The position numbers and the translations under genes were made by a program. Positions 1-9,365 of a stretch of DNA of 64,000 nucleotides are shown here, in pieces; the stretch's first letter is position 1; each line of letters begins with the position of its first letter. Below the pieces are notes generated by a model that saw nothing but the letters and a program-made list of their open reading frames with translations, had not been told where the DNA came from and searched no databases. This DNA comes from Dyella sp. BiH032 (lineage in GTDB: Bacteria > Pseudomonadota > Gammaproteobacteria > Xanthomonadales > Rhodanobacteraceae), in assembly GCF_031954525.1 (NCBI RefSeq), contig NZ_CP134867.1, positions 186,001 to 250,000 on the forward strand, in the 5' to 3' direction.

Positions 1-47
1 GCGGCGAGCAGCAAGGCGGCGGTGAGGGAACGGCGGGTGCGATGCAT
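1..47 (-). CDS. N-terminus of an exported protein (partial)
   Basis: Only the first 15 codons are in the window; the gene continues leftward past position 1. The peptide starts MHRTRRSLTAALLLA, a positively charged n-region followed by a hydrophobic stretch, which is typical of a Sec signal peptide. Reading upstream on the minus strand, ACGGAGC lies a few bases before the ATG and is a good ribosome-binding site, which supports this start. Nothing can be said about function. Its upstream neighbour on the same strand is the LysR gene, about 220 bases away. Confidence 0.55.
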   Translation of the reverse strand, partial: MHRTRRSLTAALLLA

Positions 48-270
48 CGATGAGCTCCGTGACGGGTGTGCCGGGAGTTCATCGGAGGGAAGAATGAAGC
101 GCCGGAAAGGCGAATGAAGAATAGTGAAGGCCTTGCGGCTCAGGGGGTTGCGCGGGTCGGCGTGGAGAGCCCCCATTAGGGAGGTCGGGTTGCGGAGGAC
201 GCGCTTCGCTCCGTAGACCCCCTCACCCCAGCCCTCTCCCCAAAGGGGAGAGGGAGTTAATGGTGTGCCG
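48..270. other. Intergenic stretch without a gene
   Basis: No credible coding frame is seen here. The left part should carry the promoter of the leftward partial gene. The right part holds the hairpin at 232-254 downstream of the LysR gene. No clear -35/-10 pair could be placed. Confidence 0.5.
232..254. repeat. Perfect hairpin CCCTCTCCCC/GGGGAGAGGG
   Basis: Ten-base arms CCCTCTCCCC (232-241) and GGGGAGAGGG (245-254) are separated by AAA. The hairpin lies 16 bases beyond the LysR stop codon. It could act as a terminator for that gene, but no T tract follows, so it may instead be one of the common intergenic repeat hairpins of GC-rich genomes. A related but longer motif is at the left end of the repeat copy at 37688. 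Confidence 0.6.
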
Positions 271-1233
271 TCAGGCCGTCATGCGTTGCGGGGGTTGTTC
301 CGCCTTCTCGGCGGGAACCGGCAGCTTTTTGTATCCGGGTTCATTGGTGCGATCGAACAACTCGCGCACCCATTCGATGAACGCCTGCACGCGGGCGGAG
401 AGATGCTTCTTCTGCGGATAGACGATCCACACCGGCTTGCCGGTGGAGATGGTGTCGGTCATCACCAGTTCGAGCATGCCTTTGTCGAGCATGCAGCAGA
501 CCAGCATGTGCGGCGCCTGGGTGATGCCGAGGCCGGCGGCGGCGGCCTGGATCACCGATTCGCCGTCGTTGATCAGCAGGTGCGCATCGATGTCCACGCT
601 GACCTGGCCGCTGGGCGTCTCGAATTGCCACTGGCGCGGACGGCCGTTGGGATAGACGTAGTTGATGCAGCGGTGTTGCTTGAGGTCTTCGATGCTGCGC
701 GGCGCGCCGTACTTGGCCAGATAGTCCGGCGAGGCGCAGACCACGTTGCGCAGATAACCGATCTTGCGGGCGATCAGGCTGGAATCTTCCAATTCGCCCA
801 CGCGGATGGCGCAATCGATGCCTTCTTCATTGAGATCGGCCGGGCTGTCGCTCATGGACAGTTCCAGGCGGATATCCGGGTAGCGGCGCTCGAATTCGTC
901 CAGGCGGGGAATGACCGCCGCCCGCCCTACGGCCAGCGAGATGCCTACGCGGAGCCTGCCCGTCGGCTTGCGGTTGGCGTAGTTCAGGGCCTCGGTGGCC
1001 TCGGCCAGATCGGCGAGGATTTCCTTGCAACGCGAGTGGAACGCGGCCCCATCGTCGGTCAATCGCAGCGAACGTGTCGATCGGAACAGCAGGCGGGCAC
1101 CGAGCCGTTCCTCCAGGCGGGACACGGCCCGGCTCACGCCGGACGGGGTCATGCCCAGCTGCGCGGCGGCGGCGGCGAAACTCTTGGCCTCGACTACCCG
1201 GACGAAGGCCGATATTGCGGCGAAGTCTTCCAT
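271..1233 (-). CDS. LysR-family transcriptional regulator
   Basis: The 320-residue product has a LysR-type winged helix-turn-helix at about residues 1-60 (FAAAAAQLGMTPSGVSRAVS is the helix-turn-helix core). A substrate-binding effector domain follows from about residue 90, with the family-typical motif GRLRVGISLAVGRAAVIPRL at its start. It is transcribed divergently from the RND adaptor gene, with 142 bases between the start codons. This is the arrangement of MexT with MexEF-OprN in Pseudomonas, so it probably controls the adjacent pump. The inducer is unknown. Orthology to MexT itself cannot be judged from sequence reading alone. Confidence 0.9.
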   Translation of the reverse strand: MEDFAAISAFVRVVEAKSFAAAAAQLGMTPSGVSRAVSRLEERLGARLLFRSTRSLRLTDDGAAFHSRCKEILADLAEATEALNYANRKPTGRLRVGISLAVGRAAVIPRLDEFERRYPDIRLELSMSDSPADLNEEGIDCAIRVGELEDSSLIARKIGYLRNVVCASPDYLAKYGAPRSIEDLKQHRCINYVYPNGRPRQWQFETPSGQVSVDIDAHLLINDGESVIQAAAAGLGITQAPHMLVCCMLDKGMLELVMTDTISTGKPVWIVYPQKKHLSARVQAFIEWVRELFDRTNEPGYKKLPVPAEKAEQPPQRMTA

Positions 1234-1340
1234 AGGGACGATTCTCTGCTGATTCGTGACTCGGCGTCACTACTGCATTGCACAAGAAAGGGATTTTCTA
1301 TACCGGAAGGTACACCTATTCTCTCGCGCCTCGAACGGTT

Positions 1341-1356
1341 TGAACGAATCGGTTCA
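1341..1356. promoter_or_regulatory. Inverted repeat TGAAC-N6-GTTCA upstream of the RND operon
   Basis: TGAAC (1341-1345) and GTTCA (1352-1356) form a dyad about 20 bases before the adaptor start codon. A further GAAC half-site sits just upstream at about 1333. In a LysR/target divergent region this is a reasonable candidate operator. The ribosome-binding site CGGAG lies between it and the ATG at 1376. Confidence 0.35.
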
Positions 1357-1375
1357 CTAATTCTCGGAGCGCATC

Positions 1376-2566
1376 ATGAAGAAACGATGGATCTTCGCCA
1401 CCCTCGCCGTGGTTGCCGTGGCCGGCAGCTGGGCGGTGCTCGGCAGCCGCGGCGAAACTCATGCCCAGGCCGCCGCCGGCGGACCGCCGGAAGTGACCGT
1501 CGCCCAGGTGCTGGTCCGCCCGGTCAGCGATTCCAACGAGTTCACCGGCCGCCTGCAGGCGGTAGACACCATCCAGCTGCGGCCCCGCGTGAACGGCTAT
1601 GTCGACTCGGTGCATTTCACCGAAGGCGCCATGGTCAAGAAGGGCCAGCTGCTGTTCCGCATCGATCCGCGTCCCTATCAGGCTGAAGTGGATCGTCTGC
1701 AGGCCAATCTCAACCAGGCCCGCTCGGAATTGAACCTGGCCGAGGCCAATGCGGCCCGCGGCCAGCGGCTGCTGGAGCAGCACGCCATCTCCCGCGAGGA
1801 AGGCGACCGCCTGACCACTGCGGCGCAGAGCGCGAAGGCCCAGCTGGCCTCGACCGGCGCGGCGCTGGAGGCGGCCAAGCTCAACCTGGGCTTCACCGAG
1901 GTGCGCGCGCCGATCGACGGCCGCGTCAGCAATGCCCTGGTCACCCCCGGCAACCTGGTCACTAGCAACGACGTGCTGACCAGCGTGGTCAGCGTGAACC
2001 CGGTGTACGCCTACTTCGACGTGGACGAGAACAGCTACCTGAAGCTCGAACAGCTGCGCCGCGAACGCGGCGTGGCGCCGAAGGTGGCGATGGCGCTGGC
2101 CAACGAGCAAGGCTTCCCGCATGCCGGCCGCATCGACTTCGTCGATAACCAGCTGCGCGCGGGCTCCGGCACGATCCGCCTGCGCGCGGTGTTCGACAAC
2201 GCCGATGGCAGCTACACCCCCGGCCTGTACGTGCGCGTGCAGCTGCGCAGCGACACCCAGCGCCCGCGCGCGTTGATCGATGACCGCGCCGTCGCTTCCG
2301 ACCTGGGCAACAAGTACGTGCTGGTGCTGAAAGACCGCAAAGTCGAGTACCGCCGCGTCGTCACCGGTCCGCTGCTGGACGGCCTGCGCGTGGTCGAGGA
2401 CGGCCTGGGCAAGGACGACGTCGTGGTGGTCAACGGACTGCAGCACGTCCGCCCCGGCGTCGAGGTGAATGCCACCAAGGTGGCCATGGAAAGCCGCAGC
2501 CAGGACGCCAGCAAGCAGTTGGCGATGAACGGCGGCGGCGCGGGCAAGGTCGCCGCCCAGAACTGA
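1376..2566 (+). CDS. RND efflux periplasmic adaptor subunit (MexE/AcrA type)
   Basis: The 396-residue product is the membrane-fusion protein that links an inner-membrane RND pump to an outer-membrane channel. The N-terminus has a hydrophobic export or anchor segment (residues about 4-24) ending in HAQ and no lipobox cysteine. The barrel-sandwich/lipoyl half (LRPRVNGYVDSVHF, MVKKGQLLFRIDPRPY) is followed by a coiled-coil hairpin (about 100-160) and the second lipoyl half (LGFTEVRAPIDGRVSNALV). GGAG is six bases before the ATG. It is the first gene of a three-gene pump operon, with the permease 115 bases downstream. Confidence 0.93.
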   Translation: MKKRWIFATLAVVAVAGSWAVLGSRGETHAQAAAGGPPEVTVAQVLVRPVSDSNEFTGRLQAVDTIQLRPRVNGYVDSVHFTEGAMVKKGQLLFRIDPRPYQAEVDRLQANLNQARSELNLAEANAARGQRLLEQHAISREEGDRLTTAAQSAKAQLASTGAALEAAKLNLGFTEVRAPIDGRVSNALVTPGNLVTSNDVLTSVVSVNPVYAYFDVDENSYLKLEQLRRERGVAPKVAMALANEQGFPHAGRIDFVDNQLRAGSGTIRLRAVFDNADGSYTPGLYVRVQLRSDTQRPRALIDDRAVASDLGNKYVLVLKDRKVEYRRVVTGPLLDGLRVVEDGLGKDDVVVVNGLQHVRPGVEVNATKVAMESRSQDASKQLAMNGGGAGKVAAQN

Positions 2567-2681
2567 CCGACGGCAAGGCCCCTGCGCCATGCCGGCGCAG
2601 GGGAAGGAACGAACCGCCACGAACGGCGCGCCACGTGCGCGCCATGGGGGCGGCTTGTCCAAAGCACTCAGGACCGATCCG

Positions 2682-5600
2682 ATGAAAATCGCCCAATTCT
2701 TCGTGGACAGGCCGATCCTGGCCGGCGTCCTCTCCGTACTGATCGTCATCGCGGGCGGCATTTCGCTGTTCCGCCTGCCGATCGCCGAGTACCCCGAAGT
2801 GGTGCCGCCCACCGTGGTGGTGCGCGCCAGCTATCCCGGCGCCAACCCCAAGGTGATCGCCGAGACCGTCGCCACGCCGCTGGAAGAGCAGATCAACGGC
2901 GTGGAAGGCATGCTGTACACCTCCTCGCAGTCCACCAGCGACGGCGCGATGACGCTGACCGTCACTTTCGCGCTGGGCAGCGACCTGGACAACGCCCAGG
3001 TGCAGGTGCAGAACCGTGTCGCACAGGCGCTTACCAAGTTGCCGCAGGAAGTGCAGCGACTGGGCGTGACCACGCAGAAGAGCTCGCCCGACCTGACCAT
3101 GGTCGTGCACTTGACCTCGCCCGATAACCGCTACGACATGCTGTACCTGTCGAACTACGCGCGCCTGCACATCAAGGACCAGCTGGCGCGCCTGAACGGC
3201 GTGGGCGACGTGCAGCTGTTCGGCGCAGGCGAATACAGCATGCGCGTGTGGCTCGATCCGGAAAAACTGGCCTCGCGCCAGCTGACCACCGGCGACGTGA
3301 TCCACGCCATCCAGGAGCAGAACGTGGCCGTGGCCGCCGGCGCGCTCAATGCGCCGCCCGGCCCCAGCAATGCCGCGTTCCAGCTCAACATCAACACGCA
3401 AGGCCGCCTGGTCAACGAGGAAGACTTCCTCAACATCATTGTGCGCACTACCGCCGATGGCGGCGTGACGCATCTGCGCGACGTGGCCCGCGTGGAACTG
3501 GGTTCCAACAACTACGCACTGCGCAGCCTGCTGGACAATCAGCCGGCGGTGGCGATTCCGATCTTCGCCCGCCCGGGCTCCAACGCTATCCAGATCTCCG
3601 ACGAAGTGCGCGCCACCATGGCGGAGCTGAAGAAGGAATTCCCGCAGGGCGTGGATTATCACATCGTGTACGACCCGACCGTGTTCGTGCGCGGTTCGAT
3701 CGAAGCGGTGGTGCATACGCTGTTCGAAGCCATCGCCCTGGTGGTGCTGGTGGTGATCCTGTTCCTGCAGACCTGGCGTGCCTCGATCATTCCTCTGGTG
3801 GCCGTGCCCGTATCGCTGATCGGCACCTTCGCGGTGATGTATCTGGCGGGCTTCTCGCTCAACGCGCTGTCGCTGTTCGGCCTGGTGCTGGCGATCGGCA
3901 TCGTGGTGGACGATGCGATCGTGGTGGTGGAGAACGTCGAGCGCCACATCGAGCACGGCATGCGGCCGAAGGAGGCCACGCGCCAGGCGATGAAGGAAGT
4001 GACCGGCCCGATCGTGGCCACGGCGCTGGTGCTGTGCGCGGTGTTCGTGCCCACGGCCTTCATCAGCGGCCTGACCGGCCAGTTCTATCGCCAGTTCGCA
4101 CTGACCATCGCCATCTCCACGGTCATCTCGGCGTTCAATTCGCTGACCCTGAGCCCGGCGCTGGCTGCCATCCTGCTGCGCGATCGCGATGCGCCGAAGG
4201 ACAAGCTCACGGTGTGGATGGACAAGGGCCTTGGCTGGCTGTTCCGTCCGTTCAACCGCGTGTTCACCACCGGCGCCAACCGCTATGTGGGCGGCGTGAA
4301 GCGCATCCTGCGCGCGGGTACCGTCACGCTAATGGTGTACGGCGGCCTGGTGGTGCTCGGCTTCCTGGGCTTCGCTCACGTGCCGACCGGCTTCGTGCCG
4401 CAGCAGGACAAGCAGTACCTGGTGGCATTCGCGCAGCTGCCTGATGCGGCTTCGCTGGACCGCACCGAGGACGTGATCCGCCGCATGAGCGAGATCGCCC
4501 TGAAGCAGCCGGGCGTGGAAAGCGCTGTGGCCTTCCCGGGCCTGTCGATCAACGGCTTCACCAACAGCACCAACTCCGGCATCGTGTTCGCCACGCTCAA
4601 GCCGTTCGAGGAGCGGCGCGACGCCTCGCTCTCGGCCAATGCCATTACCGGTGCGCTCAACCAGAAGTTCGCCGCGATCCAGGATGCCTACATCGCCGTG
4701 TTCCCGCCCCCGCCGGTGATGGGCCTGGGCACGATCGGCGGCTTCCGCATCCAGATCGAGGACCGCGGCGACGTCGGCTTCGAGGAACTGTTCAAGCAGA
4801 CGCAGAACCTGATCGCCGAAAGTCGGAAGACGCCGACCCTGGCCGGGCTGTTCTCCAGCTATCAGGTGAGCGTGCCGCAGATCGACGCGAACGTGGACCG
4901 CGAGAAGGCCAAGGCCGAAGGCGTGGACCTGGCCGACGTGTACCAGACCATGCAGGCCTACATGGGCTCGCTCTACGTCAACGACTTCAACCGCTTCGGC
5001 CGCACCTACCAGGTGAACGTGTCCGCCGACCAGCGCTTCCGCCACGAGCCGGAAGACCTGCTGCAGCTGCGCACCCGCAATGCGCGCGGCGAGGCGATCC
5101 CGCTGGGTTCGTTCCTGTCGGTGCACCAGGGCGTGGGCCCGGACCGCGTGCAGCACTACAACGGCTACCCCACCGCCGAGATCAACGGCGGCCCGGCGCC
5201 GGGCTTCAGCTCGGGCCAGGCGCAGGACGCGATGGAGAAGCTGGCGCGCGAGAACTTGCCCAACGGCATGTCGTTCGAATGGACCGAGCTGACCTATCAG
5301 CAGATCCTCGCCGGCAATACGGCGGTGCTGGTGTTCCCCTTGTGCGTGTTGCTGGTGTTCCTGGTGCTGGCTTCGCTGTACGAGAGCCTGACCTTGCCGC
5401 TGGCGGTGATCCTGATCGTGCCGATGGTGCTGTTGTCCGCGATCTCCGGCGTGTGGCTCTCGGGCGGCGACAACAACATCTTCACCCAGATCGGCCTGAT
5501 CGTCCTCGTCGGCCTGGCCTGCAAGAACGCGATCCTGATCGTGGAGTTCGCCCGCGAAGCGCAGATCCTGGAAGGCCTGGACCGCAAGACGGCCGTGCTG

Positions 5601-5879
5601 GAAGCCGCCCGCCTGCGACTGCGCCCGATCCTGATGACGTCCATCGCGTTCATCATGGGCGTGGTGCCGCTGGTGACCTCGCACGGCGCCGGTGCGGAAA
5701 TGCGCCATGCGATGGGCGTGGCGGTATTCGCCGGCATGCTGGGCGTCACCTTCTTCGGCCTGATCTTCACCCCGCTGTTCTACGTGATCATTCGCGGCTG
5801 GAGCGAGCGCGCCGAAGCGCGCCGCGCCGCCCGCCGCGCCGCCAAGGGCCTCAATACGCCCGCGCTGGAGGAACACTGA
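2682..5879 (+). CDS. RND multidrug efflux permease (MexF/AcrB, HAE-1 type)
   Basis: The 1065-residue product is an inner-membrane proton-driven drug exporter. The start MKIAQFFVDRPILAGVLSVL is the canonical RND N-terminus with its first membrane helix, and AGGA lies eight bases upstream. An earlier in-frame ATG at 2589 would add an implausible 31-residue extension. The sequence shows two halves with 12 expected helices, two large periplasmic loops, and the helix-4 proton-relay aspartates in LAIGIVVDDAIVVVENVERH. Length and order match HAE-1 pumps. Its stop overlaps the start of the outer-membrane factor gene by one base (TGATG), indicating translational coupling. Confidence 0.95.
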   Translation: MKIAQFFVDRPILAGVLSVLIVIAGGISLFRLPIAEYPEVVPPTVVVRASYPGANPKVIAETVATPLEEQINGVEGMLYTSSQSTSDGAMTLTVTFALGSDLDNAQVQVQNRVAQALTKLPQEVQRLGVTTQKSSPDLTMVVHLTSPDNRYDMLYLSNYARLHIKDQLARLNGVGDVQLFGAGEYSMRVWLDPEKLASRQLTTGDVIHAIQEQNVAVAAGALNAPPGPSNAAFQLNINTQGRLVNEEDFLNIIVRTTADGGVTHLRDVARVELGSNNYALRSLLDNQPAVAIPIFARPGSNAIQISDEVRATMAELKKEFPQGVDYHIVYDPTVFVRGSIEAVVHTLFEAIALVVLVVILFLQTWRASIIPLVAVPVSLIGTFAVMYLAGFSLNALSLFGLVLAIGIVVDDAIVVVENVERHIEHGMRPKEATRQAMKEVTGPIVATALVLCAVFVPTAFISGLTGQFYRQFALTIAISTVISAFNSLTLSPALAAILLRDRDAPKDKLTVWMDKGLGWLFRPFNRVFTTGANRYVGGVKRILRAGTVTLMVYGGLVVLGFLGFAHVPTGFVPQQDKQYLVAFAQLPDAASLDRTEDVIRRMSEIALKQPGVESAVAFPGLSINGFTNSTNSGIVFATLKPFEERRDASLSANAITGALNQKFAAIQDAYIAVFPPPPVMGLGTIGGFRIQIEDRGDVGFEELFKQTQNLIAESRKTPTLAGLFSSYQVSVPQIDANVDREKAKAEGVDLADVYQTMQAYMGSLYVNDFNRFGRTYQVNVSADQRFRHEPEDLLQLRTRNARGEAIPLGSFLSVHQGVGPDRVQHYNGYPTAEINGGPAPGFSSGQAQDAMEKLARENLPNGMSFEWTELTYQQILAGNTAVLVFPLCVLLVFLVLASLYESLTLPLAVILIVPMVLLSAISGVWLSGGDNNIFTQIGLIVLVGLACKNAILIVEFAREAQILEGLDRKTAVLEAARLRLRPILMTSIAFIMGVVPLVTSHGAGAEMRHAMGVAVFAGMLGVTFFGLIFTPLFYVIIRGWSERAEARRAARRAAKGLNTPALEEH

Positions 5880-7360
5880 TGTCCACTTCCATGACTGAAA
5901 CCGTGCAGGGCTGGTTCGCCCGCCGCGCCCCGCGGCAGGCCCGCCTGAGCGCGCTGGCCGCCGCGCTGCTGCTGGCCGGCTGCGTGAGCGTCGGGCCGGA
6001 TTACCACCGGCCCGACGAGAAACCAGTGGCTCTGCAGGAAGCGAACGCGAAGCAGGTGAGCGCGGAGAATTTCCAGGCCGCGTGGTGGAAGCAGTTCAAC
6101 GACCCTGCGCTCGATGCCTTGATCCAGCGCGCGGCGACGAACGCGCCGGACCTGAAGATCGCCGTCGCGCGCCTGAAGGAATCGCGCGCACTGCTCGGCG
6201 TCACCCGCGCCGACCAGTGGCCGACCATCAACACGGATATCGACTACCAGCGCAGCCGCGGGCAGCAGCCGGGCTTCACCACTGATCGCGTGACGACCGA
6301 AAGCTACCGCGCCGGCTTCGACGCCAGCTGGGAGATCGACCTGTTCGGCGGCGTGCGCCGCTCGGTGGAAGCGGCCGGCGCGCAGGCCGAGGCGAGCGCG
6401 GCATCGCTGCAGGATGCGCAGGTGACCCTGTTCGCCGAGGTGGCCCGCTACTACTTCGACCTGCGCGGCACGCAGCTGCGCATCGACGTGGCCAAGCGCG
6501 ACATCGACAACCAGCGCGAGAGCATGCGCCTGATCCGCGCGCGCTTCGACATCGGCACCGGTTCGGAACAGGACGTGGCCAGCGCCAACGCGCGGCTTGC
6601 CGCGGTCGAAGCACAGCTGCCCGTGCTGCAGACGCAGGCGCACGCCGACGAGGCGCACCTGGCGGTCCTGCTGGGCGTGCGTCCGGGCGAACTGGACGTC
6701 GACCTGTCGCCGGCGAGCTTCAAGCCGATCGACGTGGCGCTACCTATCGGCAACGCAGGCGACGTGCTCGCCCGCCGGCCCGACGTGCGCGTGGCGGAAC
6801 GCGAGCTGGCCGCGGCCAATGCGCGCATCGGCGTGGCCAAGGCCGACTGGTTCCCGCACATCACGCTGGGCGGCTTCGTCGGCTTCCTGGCCGGGCGCAG
6901 CAACGACTTCGGCGGCGCCGATTCGCGGGCGTGGTCGGTGGCACCCAGTATCAGCTGGCCAGGCCTGAACGTGCAGCGCGTGCGCAACAACGTGAAGGCG
7001 AGCGAAGCACGCGCCGATGCGGCGCTGGCCAATTACCAGCGCACCGTGCTGCAGGCGGTGGAAGACGTCAGCAACTCGCTGCTGGGTTTCAACCTGCAAC
7101 GCGAGCGCGTGCAGAAGCTGCTGGACCAGGTGACGCAGAGCCGCCGCGCGACCGAACTGGCGCGGGTGCGCTACAACGAAGGCGCGGCGGATTTCCTGCA
7201 GTTGCTCGATGCCGAACGCACGCAGCTCTCCGCCGAGGACGCGCTGGCCGAGGCCGAGGCGGCGATCAACCTGCGCGCAGTGGCCGTATACAAGGCCATC
7301 GGCGGCGGCTGGGAAGCCTGCGGCGACGAGCGCTGCAGCCAGGTCGCGCAGGCGCCGTGA
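5879..7360 (+). CDS. Outer-membrane efflux factor, NodT/OprN family lipoprotein
   Basis: The 493-residue product is the TolC-like outer-membrane channel of the tripartite pump. A lipoprotein signal is visible at residues about 20-36 (ALAAALLLAGCVSVGPDYHR), with the lipobox LAGC and the GPDYHRP motif typical of NodT/CusC proteins. Two outer-membrane efflux protein repeats follow. The ATG at 5879 overlaps the permease stop. An open frame continues upstream inside the permease gene but is a shadow. Together with the two preceding genes it forms a complete RND system. Confidence 0.93.
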   Translation: MSTSMTETVQGWFARRAPRQARLSALAAALLLAGCVSVGPDYHRPDEKPVALQEANAKQVSAENFQAAWWKQFNDPALDALIQRAATNAPDLKIAVARLKESRALLGVTRADQWPTINTDIDYQRSRGQQPGFTTDRVTTESYRAGFDASWEIDLFGGVRRSVEAAGAQAEASAASLQDAQVTLFAEVARYYFDLRGTQLRIDVAKRDIDNQRESMRLIRARFDIGTGSEQDVASANARLAAVEAQLPVLQTQAHADEAHLAVLLGVRPGELDVDLSPASFKPIDVALPIGNAGDVLARRPDVRVAERELAAANARIGVAKADWFPHITLGGFVGFLAGRSNDFGGADSRAWSVAPSISWPGLNVQRVRNNVKASEARADAALANYQRTVLQAVEDVSNSLLGFNLQRERVQKLLDQVTQSRRATELARVRYNEGAADFLQLLDAERTQLSAEDALAEAEAAINLRAVAVYKAIGGGWEACGDERCSQVAQAP

Positions 7361-7369
7361 GTCGCGGCC

Positions 7370-8137
7370 ATGAGCCCTCCGCTCCCGTTTCCCCGCCGCG
7401 CGCCGCGTGAGCGCGGCCTGGGTACCGAACCGCCGCCGAGCCAGCGCGTCGCGCTGGTCAGCGGCGCCAACCGCGGCCTCGGGCTGGAAGTATCCCGCCA
7501 GCTCGCGGCCGCCGGCATGACGGTCCTGCTCGGTGCGCGCAACCCCGCCGCCGGAGAGAAAGCAGCCAAGGCACTGCGGCGCGAGGGCGGCGACGCCATC
7601 GCGGTGCAGCTGGACGTCACCTCCCAAGCCGACGTCGATGCGCTGGTCGAGCGGATCGGGCGCGACTATGGACGGCTCGACGTGCTGGTGAACAACGCCG
7701 GCGCGTTCTTCGATGTCGGGGACCGCGCCTCCAGCGTGGACCTCGCTCGCGTGCAGAGTGCGCTGGACACCAACCTGCTGGGCGCCTGGCGTCTCGGCGA
7801 GGCGGTGATTCCCTTCATGAAGCGCCACGGCTACGGGCGCATCGTCAACGTCTCCAGCGGCTGCGGCGCCACCGACAGCGACGGCGAGGACTGCCCCGCG
7901 TATCGCGTCTCCAAGGCGGCGCTCAACAGCTACACGCGCATGCTCGCCACGGAGCTGAAAGGCAGCGGCATCCTGGTGAACGCGGTGTGCCCCGGCTGGG
8001 TGGCGACCGACATGGGCGGACCCGGCGGCCGGCCGGTCGCCGACGGTGCGGCCGGGATCGTCTGGGCCGCCTGCCTGCCGCTGAAAGGTGCGGTCACCGG
8101 CGGTTTCTTCCGGGATCGCACACCGATCCCCTGGTGA
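7370..8137 (+). CDS. Short-chain dehydrogenase/reductase (SDR)
   Basis: The 255-residue product is a classical SDR with a Rossmann fold. It has the nucleotide-binding glycine motif SGANRGLGLE (about residues 31-40), NNAG (about 105), a serine in NVSSGCG, and the catalytic YRVSK motif. The first 25 residues are proline/arginine-rich and the true start may be slightly downstream; no good ribosome-binding site is seen. It lies nine bases after the outer-membrane factor stop, so it is probably cotranscribed with the pump. It could reduce a carbonyl or quinone compound that the pump also handles. The substrate is unknown. Confidence 0.85.
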   Translation: MSPPLPFPRRAPRERGLGTEPPPSQRVALVSGANRGLGLEVSRQLAAAGMTVLLGARNPAAGEKAAKALRREGGDAIAVQLDVTSQADVDALVERIGRDYGRLDVLVNNAGAFFDVGDRASSVDLARVQSALDTNLLGAWRLGEAVIPFMKRHGYGRIVNVSSGCGATDSDGEDCPAYRVSKAALNSYTRMLATELKGSGILVNAVCPGWVATDMGGPGGRPVADGAAGIVWAACLPLKGAVTGGFFRDRTPIPW

Positions 8138-8213
8138 AGCGCGACGATGCGGTCGCGCGTGGGTGCTAGCCCGGCATGGCATCCCGTGATGGAAGCGCCC
8201 ACTACGCGCTGGA

Positions 8214-9365
8214 TCAGCGCTGCACCACCAGCGCGAACCAGCGCCAGCCGCGAAGCTTCTCGGCGATCAGTTTCACGCTGGTGAGCATCGGCACGGCGAG
8301 CAGCGCGCCGGGTATGCCCCACAGCCAGCCCCACACCAGCAGCCACAGCAGGATGGCCACCGGGCTCAGGCGCATGCGCCGGCCCTGGATCAGCGGAGTA
8401 ATCAGATTGCCCTCGACCGCGGTGATGCCGGCGAACGTCAGCGCGGGAAGCAGCGCCTGGCCGGGCTGATCGAAGTGCATCAGGCCGACCAGGGCGAGCA
8501 AGGTCGTGGTAGTGATCGAGCCGACGTAGGGAATGAAGTTGGCGATCATCGCCACCGAGCCCCACAGCAGGGGATCGGGCACCGCGTAGGCCCACAGCAT
8601 GGTGGCCGTAACCACGCCGAGCGTGGCGTTGATGACGATGGTGGTGAGGATGTAGCGCGACACCTCCACCTGGATGCTGCGCACGATGGATACCGTGCGG
8701 CGCTTGTAACGGAAGTTGGGGGCGATCTCCACCAATCGTCGCAACAGCGAATCGCCGTAGATCAGGAAGAAGAACACCAGCAGTACCACCGTCAGCACGG
8801 CCGCGAGCACCTTGGGTGTGCCGGCGATCACGTCCCACGCATCGATGGCTACCGTGGCGGTGCGCGGCGCCTGGCGCACCGCCTGTCCACTCACCAGACT
8901 CTGCGTGGCGCGGTTGGCCGCCTCCAGCGGTTGCATCACCGCGCGCAACTTGGGCACGAAGTTGCGCACCAAGCTCGGCGCGTCGTGGAACCACTCCAGC
9001 GCTGGCGGCGTCAGGCGCGCGATGCCGGTACCGATGCCGGCGATGAGCGCGATCACCAGCACGCTCGCGCTCAACCAGCGCGGCACGCGGCGGCGCGCGG
9101 CGAACGCCACGATGGGATTGAGCGCCAAGCCGATGAAGCCTGCCAGTACCAGCGGGATGAGCAAGCCGCGAACGATGGTGACCGTGTACAGCAGGGCGAG
9201 CACCAGCAGGATGTTGAGCACCACGCGAATGCGCAGCAGGTGCCGCTGCGTGATGCGCGCGACCGGCATCCGGCGCTGGCGCGACGGCGGCAGGCCCAGG
9301 GGCGAGGGCACGCGGGCATCGCCGCCGCTGGCAGGCGGCGGCGCGAGAGGACCGGTGGCGCTCAT
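8214..9365 (-). CDS. AI-2E family permease-like membrane protein
   Basis: The 383-residue product belongs to the AI-2E/PerM/YdiK transporter family. A proline-rich cytoplasmic N-terminus is followed by two early membrane helices (about 45-90), a soluble segment, and a cluster of helices including FIPYVGSITTTTLLALVGL and GNLITPLIQGRRMRLSP, which are family hallmarks. The start at 9365 overlaps the preceding stop as ATGA. The reading frame is open further upstream, but that extension covers the neighbouring gene. Family members export AI-2 or act as sodium/proton antiporters, and some have no known substrate; which applies here is unknown. Confidence 0.88.
   Translation of the reverse strand: MSATGPLAPPPASGGDARVPSPLGLPPSRQRRMPVARITQRHLLRIRVVLNILLVLALLYTVTIVRGLLIPLVLAGFIGLALNPIVAFAARRRVPRWLSASVLVIALIAGIGTGIARLTPPALEWFHDAPSLVRNFVPKLRAVMQPLEAANRATQSLVSGQAVRQAPRTATVAIDAWDVIAGTPKVLAAVLTVVLLVFFFLIYGDSLLRRLVEIAPNFRYKRRTVSIVRSIQVEVSRYILTTIVINATLGVVTATMLWAYAVPDPLLWGSVAMIANFIPYVGSITTTTLLALVGLMHFDQPGQALLPALTFAGITAVEGNLITPLIQGRRMRLSPVAILLWLLVWGWLWGIPGALLAVPMLTSVKLIAEKLRGWRWFALVVQR

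Noticed and set aside
2430..5876. Long histidine- and glutamine-rich ORFs antisense to the RND permease (and similar ones antisense to gyrB, fbp, acs and others)
   Set aside because: These are typical GC-rich third-frame shadows. The sense strand has clear family motifs along its entire length.
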